DNA of 64,000 bases from Sphingopyxis macrogoltabida (GCF_001307295.1 NZ_CP012700.1:1243001-1307000); one strand, 5' to 3'; positions 1 through 10,221 are shown, counted from the first letter of the stretch. A program made the numbers and translations. Notes: generated by a model from the letters alone, not told the origin.

Positions 1-15
1 CCGAAAGGTCGCCTG

Positions 16-1470
16 ATGAAACGCCTGCTTGTCACCCTTGCTGCCGCGCTGTCACTTGCTTCGCCTGCGCTTGCCGGGCCGCAACAGGGCGATGTCATCA
101 TCCGCCATGTGACCGTCATCGATGTCGAGGCGGCGAAGGCCGTCGCCGGGCAGGCGGTCGTGCTGCGCGGGGCCGATATCGTTGCGGTCGGCGATGACGC
201 CGGCGTCGCGAAGGGCTGGCGTGCAGAACGGACGATCGAGGGCAAGGAGCGCTACCTCATCCCCGGCCTGTGGGACATGCATGTCCATTTCGGTGGCGGG
301 CCCGAACTGATCGAGGAGAACCGGGCGCTGTTCCCGCTCTATGTCGCGAACGGAATCACGACGATCCGCGACTGTTCGGGCGACCTTGCCGATCAGGTGC
401 TGGCGTGGCGGAGCGAGATCGCGAACGGCAGCCTGTTCGGCCCGCGCCTGCTGACCTCGGGCGCGAAGATCGAGGGGATCGCGCCGGTGTGGAAGGGGAC
501 GATCGAGGTCGGCAGCGAGGCCGATGTCGATGCGGCGCTCGATCGGCTGAAAAACCGCGACAAGGTCGATTTCGTCAAGATCACCGACAATACGCTGAAA
601 CCCGAGCTGTTCCTCTATGCGCTGCGGCAGGCGAAGGCGCTGGGGCTCCGCACCTCGGGGCATATTCCCATGGCGCTGACGGTCGAGCAGGCGGTCGATG
701 CAGGGATCAGCTCGATCGAGCATCTCGACTATGCCTATAATGCGGGAGCGAAGGACGAGGCCGCGATCGCCGCCGATTTCGCGGCGGGACGGATCGATCG
801 CGCCGAGGCGAACCGGCGGCTGAGCGCCGGATTCGATCGCGCCACCGCGATAGCCGCCTATCGCGATTTTGCCGCTAAAGGCGTGTATGTTACCCCGACG
901 CTCAACGGCAGCCGCATTCTCGACTATCTCGACCGCGACGATCACAGCATGGATGCCGGCCTCGCCTATATCGGCCCGAAGCTGCGCAAGACTTATGACT
1001 GGCGCATCGAACGCGCGGCGAAGGCGGATGCTGCGGCGATCGCGGCGCGCCACGCGCACAGCGATGCGGTGAGCGAGGTGCTGCCGATGCTCGCCGAGGC
1101 CGGCGTTCCGATCATCGCCGGAACCGACGCGGGCTTCCTCAACAGCTTTAACTATCCGGGCTTCGGGCTGCACGACGAGATCGAGCTGTTCACGAAAAGA
1201 GGCCTGACCCCCGCGCAGGCGCTCGCTTCTGCGACGCGCGCTGGGCCCGCGTGGTTCGGCTGGCTCGACCGCTATGGCGCGGTCAAGCCAGGCATGGCAG
1301 CCAATCTGGTCTTGCTCGACAAGAACCCGCTGCAGGACATCGCGGCGACGCGCGCGATCCATACGGTGGTGATGCGGGGGCAGGTGCACGACCGCGCGGC
1401 GCTGGACAAGATGCTCGCCGACACCCGCGCGAAGGTCGCGGCGTGGAAGGGGGAGGCTGCGAAGCCCTAG
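16..1470 (+). CDS. Exported metal-dependent amidohydrolase
   Basis: Amidohydrolase-superfamily enzyme (imidazolonepropionase-like branch), predicted to hydrolyse an amide or peptide bond in the periplasm; the substrate cannot be read from sequence. Residues 1-20 form a signal peptide ending in ALA. The TIM-barrel metal ligands are all visible: HVH at 89-91, a candidate carboxylated lysine in FVKITD (Lys188), His216 in SGHIP, His236 in EHLDY and Asp371 in GTDAG. The 484-residue length is typical of this branch. It converges on the next gene and the two ends overlap by four bases around a shared CTAG. Family call is firm, substrate unknown. Confidence 0.9.
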   Translation: MKRLLVTLAAALSLASPALAGPQQGDVIIRHVTVIDVEAAKAVAGQAVVLRGADIVAVGDDAGVAKGWRAERTIEGKERYLIPGLWDMHVHFGGGPELIEENRALFPLYVANGITTIRDCSGDLADQVLAWRSEIANGSLFGPRLLTSGAKIEGIAPVWKGTIEVGSEADVDAALDRLKNRDKVDFVKITDNTLKPELFLYALRQAKALGLRTSGHIPMALTVEQAVDAGISSIEHLDYAYNAGAKDEAAIAADFAAGRIDRAEANRRLSAGFDRATAIAAYRDFAAKGVYVTPTLNGSRILDYLDRDDHSMDAGLAYIGPKLRKTYDWRIERAAKADAAAIAARHAHSDAVSEVLPMLAEAGVPIIAGTDAGFLNSFNYPGFGLHDEIELFTKRGLTPAQALASATRAGPAWFGWLDRYGAVKPGMAANLVLLDKNPLQDIAATRAIHTVVMRGQVHDRAALDKMLADTRAKVAAWKGEAAKP

Positions 1471-1736
1471 TGCACCAGCGGCGTCCGGCGTGCGCGCCAG
1501 ACGATGCCGATGGTGAAAAGGCCGATCCCGGCCCAGATGACGTTGAGCACCGCCGACGGGATCGCGCCGTTATAGCCCGAGTTGAGAATGAAACCGGCGG
1601 CGCCGATGACGTTCATCCATTGATAGAGATAGCTCCGCGCCTCGAGCTTGCCGAGCGACAGCAGCACATAGGCGACGAGGATCACCACCGCGGCCGACCA
1701 GCCGATGACTTCGATCGCCAGTCCCAGCGCGTCCAT
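1467..1736 (-). CDS. Small membrane protein, CBU_0592-like
   Basis: An 89-residue protein with three hydrophobic stretches (about 5-27, 38-56 and 60-78) and a short basic tail. The pattern, including LGLAIEVIGWSAAVVILVAY at the start and a central YQWMNVIGAAGF segment, matches small uncharacterised inner-membrane proteins of the CBU_0592 type common in alphaproteobacteria. No catalytic residues are evident. It is followed downstream by no partner on its own strand; upstream lies the small L7/L12-like membrane protein gene 26 bp away, so the two may be co-transcribed. Function unknown. Confidence 0.75.
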   Translation of the reverse strand: MDALGLAIEVIGWSAAVVILVAYVLLSLGKLEARSYLYQWMNVIGAAGFILNSGYNGAIPSAVLNVIWAGIGLFTIGIVWRARRTPLVH

Positions 1737-1762
1737 AACCTGTCCTTTTCGGGTGAGCGCGC

Positions 1763-2059
1763 CTAGCGCGGCATCCGGACTTCGATCGCCTCGACTGCGT
1801 CTTTCGCTTCCTTGAGACCGAGGCCGGTCTGGTCGCGGAGCCGCTTGATCGCCTCAATCTTGCGGTTCTGACGGATCAATTCGCGGATTTCATCGTCGTC
1901 GATCTGCGCATCGACGACCCGCGCTTCGCCGATGCGCGGCATCGGCGGGCGCGCCGGCGGCGGCGCGGTGAGGTCGCGGCGCCCGCCGCCGCGCAGGAAG
2001 CGCGCGAGGAGAAGCCCGATCAGCAGGCCGGCGGCGAGAAAGAGCAGTTTGCCGACCAT
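1763..2059 (-). CDS. Membrane-anchored protein with ribosomal L7/L12 C-terminal-like domain
   Basis: A 98-residue protein. Residues 3-22 are one hydrophobic anchor, followed by a proline/arginine-rich linker (about 25-45). The C-terminal 45 residues (IRELIRQNRKIEAIKRLRDQ and then GLGLKEAKDAVEAIE) closely resemble the alpha-helical C-terminal domain of ribosomal protein L7/L12. In bL12 this domain contacts translational GTPases, but the dimerisation domain of bL12 is absent here, so this is not the ribosomal protein. It probably places an L12-like helical domain at the cytoplasmic face of the membrane. It lies just downstream of acnA on the same strand (19 bp gap). Role unknown. Confidence 0.8.
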   Translation of the reverse strand: MVGKLLFLAAGLLIGLLLARFLRGGGRRDLTAPPPARPPMPRIGEARVVDAQIDDDEIRELIRQNRKIEAIKRLRDQTGLGLKEAKDAVEAIEVRMPR

Positions 2060-2078
2060 CGCCGCCGGTCCCTATCCG

Positions 2079-4751
<2,673 letters not shown>

Positions 4752-4897
4752 AGAACAAGCAGTCCCCATGTTGGCGCGGCGGGGAATGACCGTCCGGTGG
4801 CAAAGCAGGAGAGCGGGGCCAGCGGGAGTCGCACGCGCAGGTTTATGTTGGCGCCGCCTTACGCCGGGGGTGGGGAAATGCAAGGGGGTGAGGTAAC
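4752..4897. other. Junction between chromosome backbone and acquired island
   Basis: A 146 bp gap upstream of acnA and downstream of the acquired minus-strand operon. It should carry the acnA promoter, but no convincing -35/-10 pair could be assigned. No hairpin-plus-T terminator is visible after the operon, and no direct repeat or attachment site was recognised. Base composition changes from very GC-rich on the acnA side to AT-richer past 4898. Confidence 0.4.
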
Positions 4898-5977
4898 TTA
4901 CAGAAGCCGCATGTTGAGCGAGGAGAAGCCCTGCTTTTCCATTTTCAGATAACGCTTCATGGGTTCCGTAAGATAGACTTTCGTTTTGAGTTGGCCTTCA
5001 TTCAACATCTCGGTTTGATTGGCGACTTCTCTGATTAAAGCCAAAGCCTCATCAGAGACCTGATGTTCTTCCTCGTCGAAGAGTCCGCGCGTCCGCCAAG
5101 TCAGAATTGGCATCGCGCTTTTAGTCGCCTCAAGGCTATCAGGAAAACGGCTATACCAACGACCGCCTAGATCGACGCAATAAGGTCCGTCTTTCTGGCG
5201 AATATAGAAAAACCGCGTTATCGGGCCGCCGAGGCGGGCGGCGGCCAAGTTGTCGATCAAATATAGAATTTTGTGAAGCCGAAACAGTGAGATACTTCCA
5301 TGAATCTTCAGTACTTTCGCCACCACGTTCCAAGAGTTGTCATCACGAATGCTCGTCGAGGCGCGCCGTTTTTTGTTCCCGAGGCGTTTTAGGGTTTCAC
5401 CGACGAAGTAGTAATCGGAAACTTGATTATGAAAACTGCGATGAATCATCGCCCGAGCGCCAGGGTGGTACAAAGGCAAAAGGAGGCGACTATTCCATTT
5501 GTTACTGGTTCTTACAGAATCTCTAAGTGTTAGATCATGATGTTCTATTATCCGCGTAGCTTCAAGGGCGACGCCGCCTAACGTCATAACCAAGGCGGGT
5601 TTGATAAGCTCAATCTGGCGTTGAAGATTATCAACGCAGTTTTCTATTTCCCTCTTCGCGGGAGGAGAGTTGTTTCCCTTTTCGTCCTTTGGGTTACAAA
5701 GGACGGCATTGGTAACGAATATATCTTTTCTCGATATTCCAGCAGTGTCGAGAAGCTTTTCAAAGTTGTCTCCCGACTTGTCACCATGGAAGGGAATGGC
5801 AGTTCGATCGGCGCCGAGCCGCCCCGGCGCCTCGCCGATGAACATCAAGGGAGCTTCAATGCTTCCGTTCGCCCAGCTCAATACCCTGACGCAACCTTCC
5901 ATGCGGGCGCATTTTCGACAGGCGGATACGTCGTCTACCAACTTATCAAATTCAATTTCCGAGAACGTCGTCAGCAT
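4898..5977 (-). CDS. Family 4-type uracil-DNA glycosylase fused to a C-terminal Panacea-like domain
   Basis: Residues about 15-205 are a family-4 (FeS) uracil-DNA glycosylase-like domain. It has Cys20 and Cys23 (CRKC), motif GEAPGR at 48-53 with IPFHG, Cys94 in TNAVLCNP, Cys114 in EIENC, and a YHPGAR motif that corresponds to the second uracil-pocket motif. Residues about 210-359 are an added domain. Its [13 protein letters not shown] helix and following [16 protein letters not shown] segment resemble the Panacea/SocA (DUF4065) fold; that part is tentative. The ATG at 5977 overlaps the end of the upstream thymidylate-synthase-like gene by 26 bases, which argues for translational coupling. Codon use is AT-richer than the flanks. 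Last gene of the island operon. Confidence 0.8.
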   Translation of the reverse strand: MLTTFSEIEFDKLVDDVSACRKCARMEGCVRVLSWANGSIEAPLMFIGEAPGRLGADRTAIPFHGDKSGDNFEKLLDTAGISRKDIFVTNAVLCNPKDEKGNNSPPAKREIENCVDNLQRQIELIKPALVMTLGGVALEATRIIEHHDLTLRDSVRTSNKWNSRLLLPLYHPGARAMIHRSFHNQVSDYYFVGETLKRLGNKKRRASTSIRDDNSWNVVAKVLKIHGSISLFRLHKILYLIDNLAAARLGGPITRFFYIRQKDGPYCVDLGGRWYSRFPDSLEATKSAMPILTWRTRGLFDEEEHQVSDEALALIREVANQTEMLNEGQLKTKVYLTEPMKRYLKMEKQGFSSLNMRLL

Positions 5978-6314
5978 AACGTCGCTGAAGGCCTTTCGAC
6001 AAAGATATGTGAGGGTGCAGTGAAACCACTTGCGTCGCCTCATAACGGCGACCGCTGTGCCGAGCAACAAACTGACCAAGTCTCTGTAATGCTATGAGAT
6101 TTCCAAGAGCCTTGGCGCTGTAGTCGTGCGAACGATAAAGGGCGACTAGATCGAGTCGACCTCGCGAGTGTGGTCGAAACTGAAGATACTGGAGGCAAGG
6201 GCTTCCACGAGTTCGGAATGTGTCAGTTGGTCGAAAATTGTGGAGATACAAGGCTGCTTGAACGTCATTGGGCCAAGTTAGAAGCTTATGGATCAAGTTA
6301 GCGTCCGCGCTCGT
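5952..6314 (-). pseudogene. Thymidylate-synthase-like protein, C-terminal part (separated by IS insertion)
   Basis: This is the downstream half of the gene that begins at 8116. Reading from the IS edge, the frame runs without a stop to TGA at 5952. It contains the thymidylate synthase superfamily signatures: a nucleophile motif GSPCLQYLQF (compare PCHxxFQF of ThyA) and ALYRSHDYSAKALGNLIALQ (compare QRSxDxxLGxPFN). Together these mark a member of the ThyA / dCMP hydroxymethylase superfamily. The divergent sequence places it in an uncharacterised branch. Its last 26 bases overlap the start of the UDG gene. Without its N-terminal half it has no start codon of its own. Confidence 0.75.
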
Positions 6315-6343
6315 GGTGTAATTTCCGGTGTAGGCGATGGTGT

Positions 6344-6375
6344 ATTCCGGGGTGGGGCATGCCCCACCCCGGAAT
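6344..6375. repeat. Perfect 32 bp palindrome inside the IS, upstream of the transposase
   Basis: Sixteen bases starting ATTCCGGGGTGGGG are followed directly by their exact reverse complement, giving a stem with no unpaired bases. It sits between the left inverted repeat and the transposase start. It may act as a terminator or translation block that shields the transposase from outside transcription, or as a cruciform. There is no T-tract, so intrinsic termination is uncertain. Confidence 0.85.
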
Positions 6376-6453
6376 GCGGCGTCGCTGGTGGCCACCGGGT
6401 TCATCGTTATGGTGGAGTTTGCACACTTCAACCGTGACGAAGAGGAGTTCCCG

Positions 6454-7668
6454 ATGACCGAGGACAGATTACTGATCGAAGAGCTGGCTGCAAAGGGCGG
6501 CCAACCGGATTTTTTGCGCACCATCGCCGAGAACGTGCTGCAGCTGATCATGGAGGCCGACGTTGATGGCCTGATCGGCGCGGGTCGCCACGAACGCAGC
6601 AGCGAGCGCGCGACCTGGCGCAACGGCTATCGCGACCGTTCGCTGGATACCCGGGTAGGCACGCTGAACCTGAAAATCCCCAAGCTGCGTGCTGGGTCCT
6701 ATTTTCCGGGCTTCCTTGAGCCCCGCAAGATGGTCGAGAAAGCGCTGGTTGCGGTGATCCAGGAAGCGTGGATCGGCGGGGTCAGCACCCGGCGGGTCGA
6801 TGAACTCGTCCAGGCCATGGGCATGACCGGCATCTCCAAGTCCACCGTCTCCAAGCTTTGCAAGGACATTGACGAGCGCGTCCATGCCTTTCTGAAACGC
6901 CCGCTCACCGGCGAATGGCCGTATCTCTGGCTCGATGCCACCTATCTCAAGGTACGCGAAGGCGGGCGGATCATCAGCGTTGCCGCAATAATCGCCATGG
7001 CCGTCAACACCGAGGGCCGGCGCGAGATCGTCGGCCTGCATATCGGCCCCTCGGAAGCGGAGGTCTTCTGGTCCGACTTCCTGAAGGACCTTGTTCGGCG
7101 CGGTCTTACCGGCGTGAAGCTGGTCATCTCCGATGCTCACGAGGGCCTCAAGGGCGCGATCACCCGCGTCATGGGCGCCACCTGGCAGCGCTGCCGGGTG
7201 CACTTCATGCGCAATGCCCTGTCCTATGTGCCCAAGGGCCAGAACACTGTCGTCGCCGCCGCGATCCGCCAGGTCTTCCTGCAGCCCGATCAGAAAAGCG
7301 CAACGCAGGTCTGGCGACAGGTCGCCGACCAGTTGCGCACCCGTTGGCCCAAGCTCGGCGCCTGCATGGACGAGGCCGAAACCGACGTGCTCGCCTACAC
7401 CGGCTTCCCCACCCAGCACCGCACGAAGTTACACTCAACCAATCCGCTCGAGCGGCTCAACAAGGAGGTCAAGCGCCGCGCCGACGTCGTCGGAATCTTC
7501 CCGAACGAAGACAGCATCATCCGCCTCGTCGGGGCTGTGCTGATGGAGCAGAACGACGAGTGGCAGCTCCAGCACCGATACATGCAGATCGAAGGCATGG
7601 CCGAACTCAACCAACCCATGATCGAGGAGGAAAATCAGCCCCTACACATCACCGCCAAAGCCGCCTGA
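6454..7668 (+). CDS. IS256-family transposase
   Basis: A DDE transposase of 404 residues that catalyses movement of the surrounding IS. The catalytic acidic residues lie in LWLDATYLK, in VISDAHEGLK and in NPLERLNKEVKRR, with the usual helical insertion between the second Asp and the Glu. The ATG at 6454 is preceded by GAGGAG at a good distance; the upstream in-frame ATGs at 6337 and 6409 lack a comparable site and would add terminal-repeat sequence. It appears intact, so the element may still be mobile. Confidence 0.93.
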   Translation: MTEDRLLIEELAAKGGQPDFLRTIAENVLQLIMEADVDGLIGAGRHERSSERATWRNGYRDRSLDTRVGTLNLKIPKLRAGSYFPGFLEPRKMVEKALVAVIQEAWIGGVSTRRVDELVQAMGMTGISKSTVSKLCKDIDERVHAFLKRPLTGEWPYLWLDATYLKVREGGRIISVAAIIAMAVNTEGRREIVGLHIGPSEAEVFWSDFLKDLVRRGLTGVKLVISDAHEGLKGAITRVMGATWQRCRVHFMRNALSYVPKGQNTVVAAAIRQVFLQPDQKSATQVWRQVADQLRTRWPKLGACMDEAETDVLAYTGFPTQHRTKLHSTNPLERLNKEVKRRADVVGIFPNEDSIIRLVGAVLMEQNDEWQLQHRYMQIEGMAELNQPMIEEENQPLHITAKAA

Positions 7669-7700
7669 CGATGGCCCACGGCCACAGCCGAAATTACACC

Positions 7701-8116
7701 ACCTTGACGGACGCGACCTGGATCAACGCCGCCAATTTGTTATCCCCGAACTCGACTCGTGTTCCGTTCCCGAGAACGGATGATCCCACGAGCCGTTCGA
7801 AATAGGTGTGTTGCCATTGGCTAAATTTGCGGCCTCGTCGACGGCCTCTGCCAAATAGGTTTAGCCCGGCTTCGGTTGCTTCAGCCACAGTTCCTGCGTG
7901 GCGCTCAACCACAGCGGGAAGAAGCATGTTGGCGACGGATGACGGCGTCTCGGTTCGAACCGCCCTCGCGGCCGCGTCAACACGTCTAAGGTCGGCCGCC
8001 GTAAACTCAGACGCGCCGCTCGCGCTGAGCGTCAGAATGTATGGCGCATTGTTTCCGAGGAGCAAATCGCTCGCACTACGCCATGCGGTAACAATGTCGG
8101 GTTCGGAAATATCCAT
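7701..8116 (-). pseudogene. Thymidylate-synthase-like protein, N-terminal part (interrupted by IS)
   Basis: The first ~138 codons of a gene cut by the IS at 7700; the frame then runs only two codons into the IS before TAA. The sequence SSVANMLLPAVV followed by FSQWQHTYFERLVG matches the N-terminal region of an uncharacterised thymidylate-synthase-like family, and the catalytic half lies beyond the IS at 6314-5952. The start ATG at 8116 comes 1 bp after the mazG stop. The two halves are not in one frame if simply rejoined: the N part ends two bases into a codon while the C part resumes at a codon start, consistent with loss of a few bases at insertion. Confidence 0.75.
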
Positions 8117-8117
8117 A

Positions 8118-8969
8118 TCACTTCATCGTGTAGGTTATAGTTTTTCTTTTCCTATTTATCCTTATTATTCCTCCGCTGTTCCTAACCAATTTGTCATAAC
8201 ATCTAAATCCAAAGGATATTGCGTCAAACCAGTCGGAAATACTTCTAGAATTAACTTCTAGGCCGCTTGTCATCGTTTTTATCGTTTGTCCGATAGTAAA
8301 AGGAATATTTCCCCTGTCGGAAAATGATGAAACTCCGTTTGCAGATATTTTGTTCTGGTTGAAGACAAAAACGCTAATACCTTCTTCTAAGAAAATCGAA
8401 CGAGCGCCGTCCTCGACGCGATCTATCTCCGGATTGTAGCGCCTCTTTGCATTCATCAGTTTTCTGAAAACAGGTGACCAGCCTAACTTCGCGACGTAAG
8501 CCAAATGGAACACGTCATGGAAGCGGTACCCATCGTCGATGTAGGCATTGTCATCTAACGAGTCCCCTAAATCTCTTCCTTCGAACTCAATTCGCACTCG
8601 CCCATCTTTCGGATTTTGGTGAAAAACGAACTCGCCCTTTTCCGGTAAACGCTGATCGTGAGGCGATTTTTCATCGAAGTCGCGCTTGTCATCGGAAAAA
8701 AGATACAGCGTCTTCACGAGATTATCAGATGCGATCTGAGAAAGTTTAAGATCACAATATGAAGCAACAGCGGAGAGATACCAGAGCGTGTCTCCTAGCT
8801 CTGTAGCGATCTCCTTTTTGACAACATCAGGGGTTTTGTTGTCGCGCTTTATCTTCTTTATAGAGCTTGCAACGCTTCCGGCTTCTCCGAGTAAGCCAAG
8901 GGTAAGGACTTCAATATCGTCAGTCCTGAGCGTTTTCGAGCATAGATTCTGATATCTGTCTAATTCCAT
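8118..8969 (-). CDS. MazG-family nucleotide pyrophosphohydrolase with MazG C-terminal domain
   Basis: All-alpha NTP pyrophosphohydrolase, expected to cleave (d)NTPs to NMP and pyrophosphate. Residues 1-90 form the MazG fold with GLLGEAGSVASSIKK (25-39) and EIATELGDTLWYL (53-65). The ExxD pair of the second motif (Glu57, Asp60) is intact, but the first motif is E29-A-G-S32, where the family normally has a second Glu. Residues about 100-283 match the MazG C-terminal domain, with DNAYIDDGYRFHDVFHLAYV and LGWSPV. The AT-rich codon use is foreign to the region. Start ATG at 8969 follows a good promoter. First gene of the island operon. Confidence 0.88.
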   Translation of the reverse strand: MELDRYQNLCSKTLRTDDIEVLTLGLLGEAGSVASSIKKIKRDNKTPDVVKKEIATELGDTLWYLSAVASYCDLKLSQIASDNLVKTLYLFSDDKRDFDEKSPHDQRLPEKGEFVFHQNPKDGRVRIEFEGRDLGDSLDDNAYIDDGYRFHDVFHLAYVAKLGWSPVFRKLMNAKRRYNPEIDRVEDGARSIFLEEGISVFVFNQNKISANGVSSFSDRGNIPFTIGQTIKTMTSGLEVNSRSISDWFDAISFGFRCYDKLVRNSGGIIRINRKRKTITYTMK

Positions 8970-9342
8970 ATCCGTTCCGCCCCCTGCGTCAGATAGAGAG
9001 ATTTATATTTTCCTATACTTAGAACATCAAGCCCGCTGCTGATGAGGGCCATAGCGTATTTCCCCTCTTTCCTACATTATCCAAATAGGTTCAAAATCAC
9101 TCCGATTCATTCCAAGTGATTCGGGAGATGGAGTTATGGGGCGTAAAATGGCGCGGGGTTCGCGGGGGAAATCGGGAGGTGTGGCTGCGGCTTCAGGCAG
9201 CGGTGAAGGCCGGAACAGGCCCTCCCGTGGTCGGGGCCACGGGTCTCCGATCGCCCCCTCCCGCAAGCGGGAGGGGAGCAACGCGCGTGGCGCCGCCGGG
9301 CCCTGGATCAAGTCCGGGGTGCGCGAGCGCGAGAATCCCTTC
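8970..9342. other. Gap holding the island promoter and two palindromic repeats
   Basis: The left part (8970-9110) is AT-rich and holds the mazG promoter. The right part returns to high GC and holds repeat-derived sequence: a perfect hairpin CCCCTCCCGC-AA-GCGGGAGGGG at 9255-9276, then at about 9300-9322 one arm of the chromosome's GGATCAAGTCCGGGG repeat. An open frame runs through it from 9136 but is most likely repeat read-through. Confidence 0.6.
9002..9030 (-). promoter_or_regulatory. Predicted sigma70-type promoter of the mazG-TS-UDG operon
   Basis: Read on the minus strand: TTGATG (9030-9025), a 17 bp spacer, then TATAAA (9007-9002). The predicted start of transcription is about 25-30 bases upstream of the mazG ATG at 8969. 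Only one base in each box differs from, or one beyond, the consensus TTGACA/TATAAT. This is unusually strong for this GC-rich chromosome. Confidence 0.65.
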
Positions 9343-9930
9343 ATGCCCGGGCTGCGCGTACGCTCGGACGGGTGGACGGCGGCGCGGACGCAGGTGTTTC
9401 TGGCGACGCTGGGGCAGACGGGGTGCATCACCGACGCGGCGCGGATCGCGGGGGTCAGCCGGACGTCGGTCAATCGCTCGCGGGCGCTGTTTCCTCCCTT
9501 CGACGCGGCGTGCGGCGAGGCGATCGCGCGGGCGCTGCGCGGGCTGGAGGCGGTCGCTTACGAGCGCGCGGTCGAGGGGCGCGAGATGGTCGTCATTCGC
9601 GACGGGCGCGAGGTCGAGCGGCGGATCATGCCGTCGGATTCGATGCTGGGGCTGCTGATCAAGCGCGGCGACCTGAAAGGCGGGCAGAATCTGCATCTGA
9701 CGGCCGAGGAGGCTGCGGCCTATGTGCTGCCCGCGGCGGTCGCGCACCGCTTCCTGTCGGTCGACGAGTTTTACGGCGGCATCACCTTTGACGGGCGCGA
9801 CGGCGGCAAGGTGCAGCGGCCGACGTCCGAGGAGACCGACGCGGCGATCGTCGCGCGGCTCGCCATCCTGCGCAAGCAGCGCGGGCTCAACACGCCGCTG
9901 TGCGACAACTGCGGTGAGCCGGTCGATTAG
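9343..9930 (+). CDS. Helix-turn-helix protein of unknown function
   Basis: A 195-residue protein starting MPGLRVRSDGWTAARTQVFL. Residues about 20-45 (GCITDAARIAGVSRTSVNRS) form a helix-turn-helix of the kind found in terminase small subunits and transposase-like regulators. The middle is charged and helical, and the C terminus ends with a CDNC motif that may bind zinc. An in-frame ATG at 9136 would add 69 residues, but that stretch is encoded by palindromic repeats and is low complexity, so 9343 is preferred. No neighbour suggests a role. Confidence 0.7.
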   Translation: MPGLRVRSDGWTAARTQVFLATLGQTGCITDAARIAGVSRTSVNRSRALFPPFDAACGEAIARALRGLEAVAYERAVEGREMVVIRDGREVERRIMPSDSMLGLLIKRGDLKGGQNLHLTAEEAAAYVLPAAVAHRFLSVDEFYGGITFDGRDGGKVQRPTSEETDAAIVARLAILRKQRGLNTPLCDNCGEPVD

Positions 9931-10221
9931 GGGTGATCGGGGGCGCCGGTTCGGGGGCGGGGAGGGGACGCTGGAAAGCTGATGTGGCGTAATCGCGCTC
10001 TGGGCCCCGGCTTTCGCCAGGGTACAGCATGGCAACGTCCCCAACCGGCCGTTTTCAGCCCCCCGAAGCCGACTTTCCCCCGGCATCGCTCTTTTCCCTG
10101 CAGAGAGCCGAGCCGGGGCAAGCGGCCTTTTGTGCGAAACTTATAACCCAGATCAACGCGCCGCGGCGCGGGCGGCTGGCCAATGCTTGCGGGGCGGGTC
10201 TTCGCAGGGCATTGGGAGAAT
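9931..10221. other. Intergenic stretch with one diverged repeat arm
   Basis: About 290 bp before the sensor kinase gene. It holds a fragment GGCCCCGGCTTTCGCCAGGG (about 10002-10021) that resembles one arm of the CCGGCCTTCGCCGGG repeats seen elsewhere. A GGGAGAA ribosome-binding site is at its right edge (10214-10220). No gene or terminator was recognised. Confidence 0.4.

Larger units (their letters stand above)
6315..7700 (+). mobile_element. IS256-family insertion sequence
   Basis: A 1386 bp element bounded by inverted repeats that begin GGTGTAATTTC at both ends (left 6315, right 7700 read in reverse) and continue imperfectly for about 28 bp. It carries one transposase gene. The flanking 8-mers (GCGCTCGT left, ACCTTGAC right) do not match, so the usual 8-9 bp target duplication of IS256 elements is missing. 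It interrupts the thymidylate-synthase-like gene in the opposite orientation. Confidence 0.9.
4898..9030 (-). other. Acquired island: mazG - thymidylate-synthase-like - UDG fusion operon, carrying an IS256 insertion
   Basis: Three minus-strand genes are packed as one transcription unit. The MazG gene (8969-8118) is followed after 1 bp by the thymidylate-synthase-like gene (8116-5952, split by an IS), which overlaps the UDG fusion (5977-4898) by 26 bp. One good sigma70-type promoter lies at 9002-9030. The first and last genes are clearly AT-richer than the chromosome on either side, as expected of horizontal transfer. The three products all act on dNTPs or uracil in DNA, so a shared role in nucleotide-based phage defence is plausible but is inference. 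Confidence 0.75.

Noticed and set aside
52..1389. A 445-codon minus-strand frame over the amidohydrolase
   Set aside because: No conserved motif; Arg/Ala-rich composition is that of a shadow frame, while the plus-strand protein has complete metal ligands and a signal peptide.
6307..7708. Target-site duplication around the IS256 element
   Set aside because: The 8-mers next to the inverted repeats do not match, also when the ends are moved outward by the two extra shared bases GT.
8474..8749. A 91-codon plus-strand frame inside the mazG gene
   Set aside because: Lies opposite a motif-complete MazG protein, with no ribosome-binding site or homology-like pattern.
8970..9135. Attachment site or tRNA at the island edge
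   Set aside because: No tRNA-like cloverleaf and no direct repeat shared with the other edge at 4752-4897 was found.
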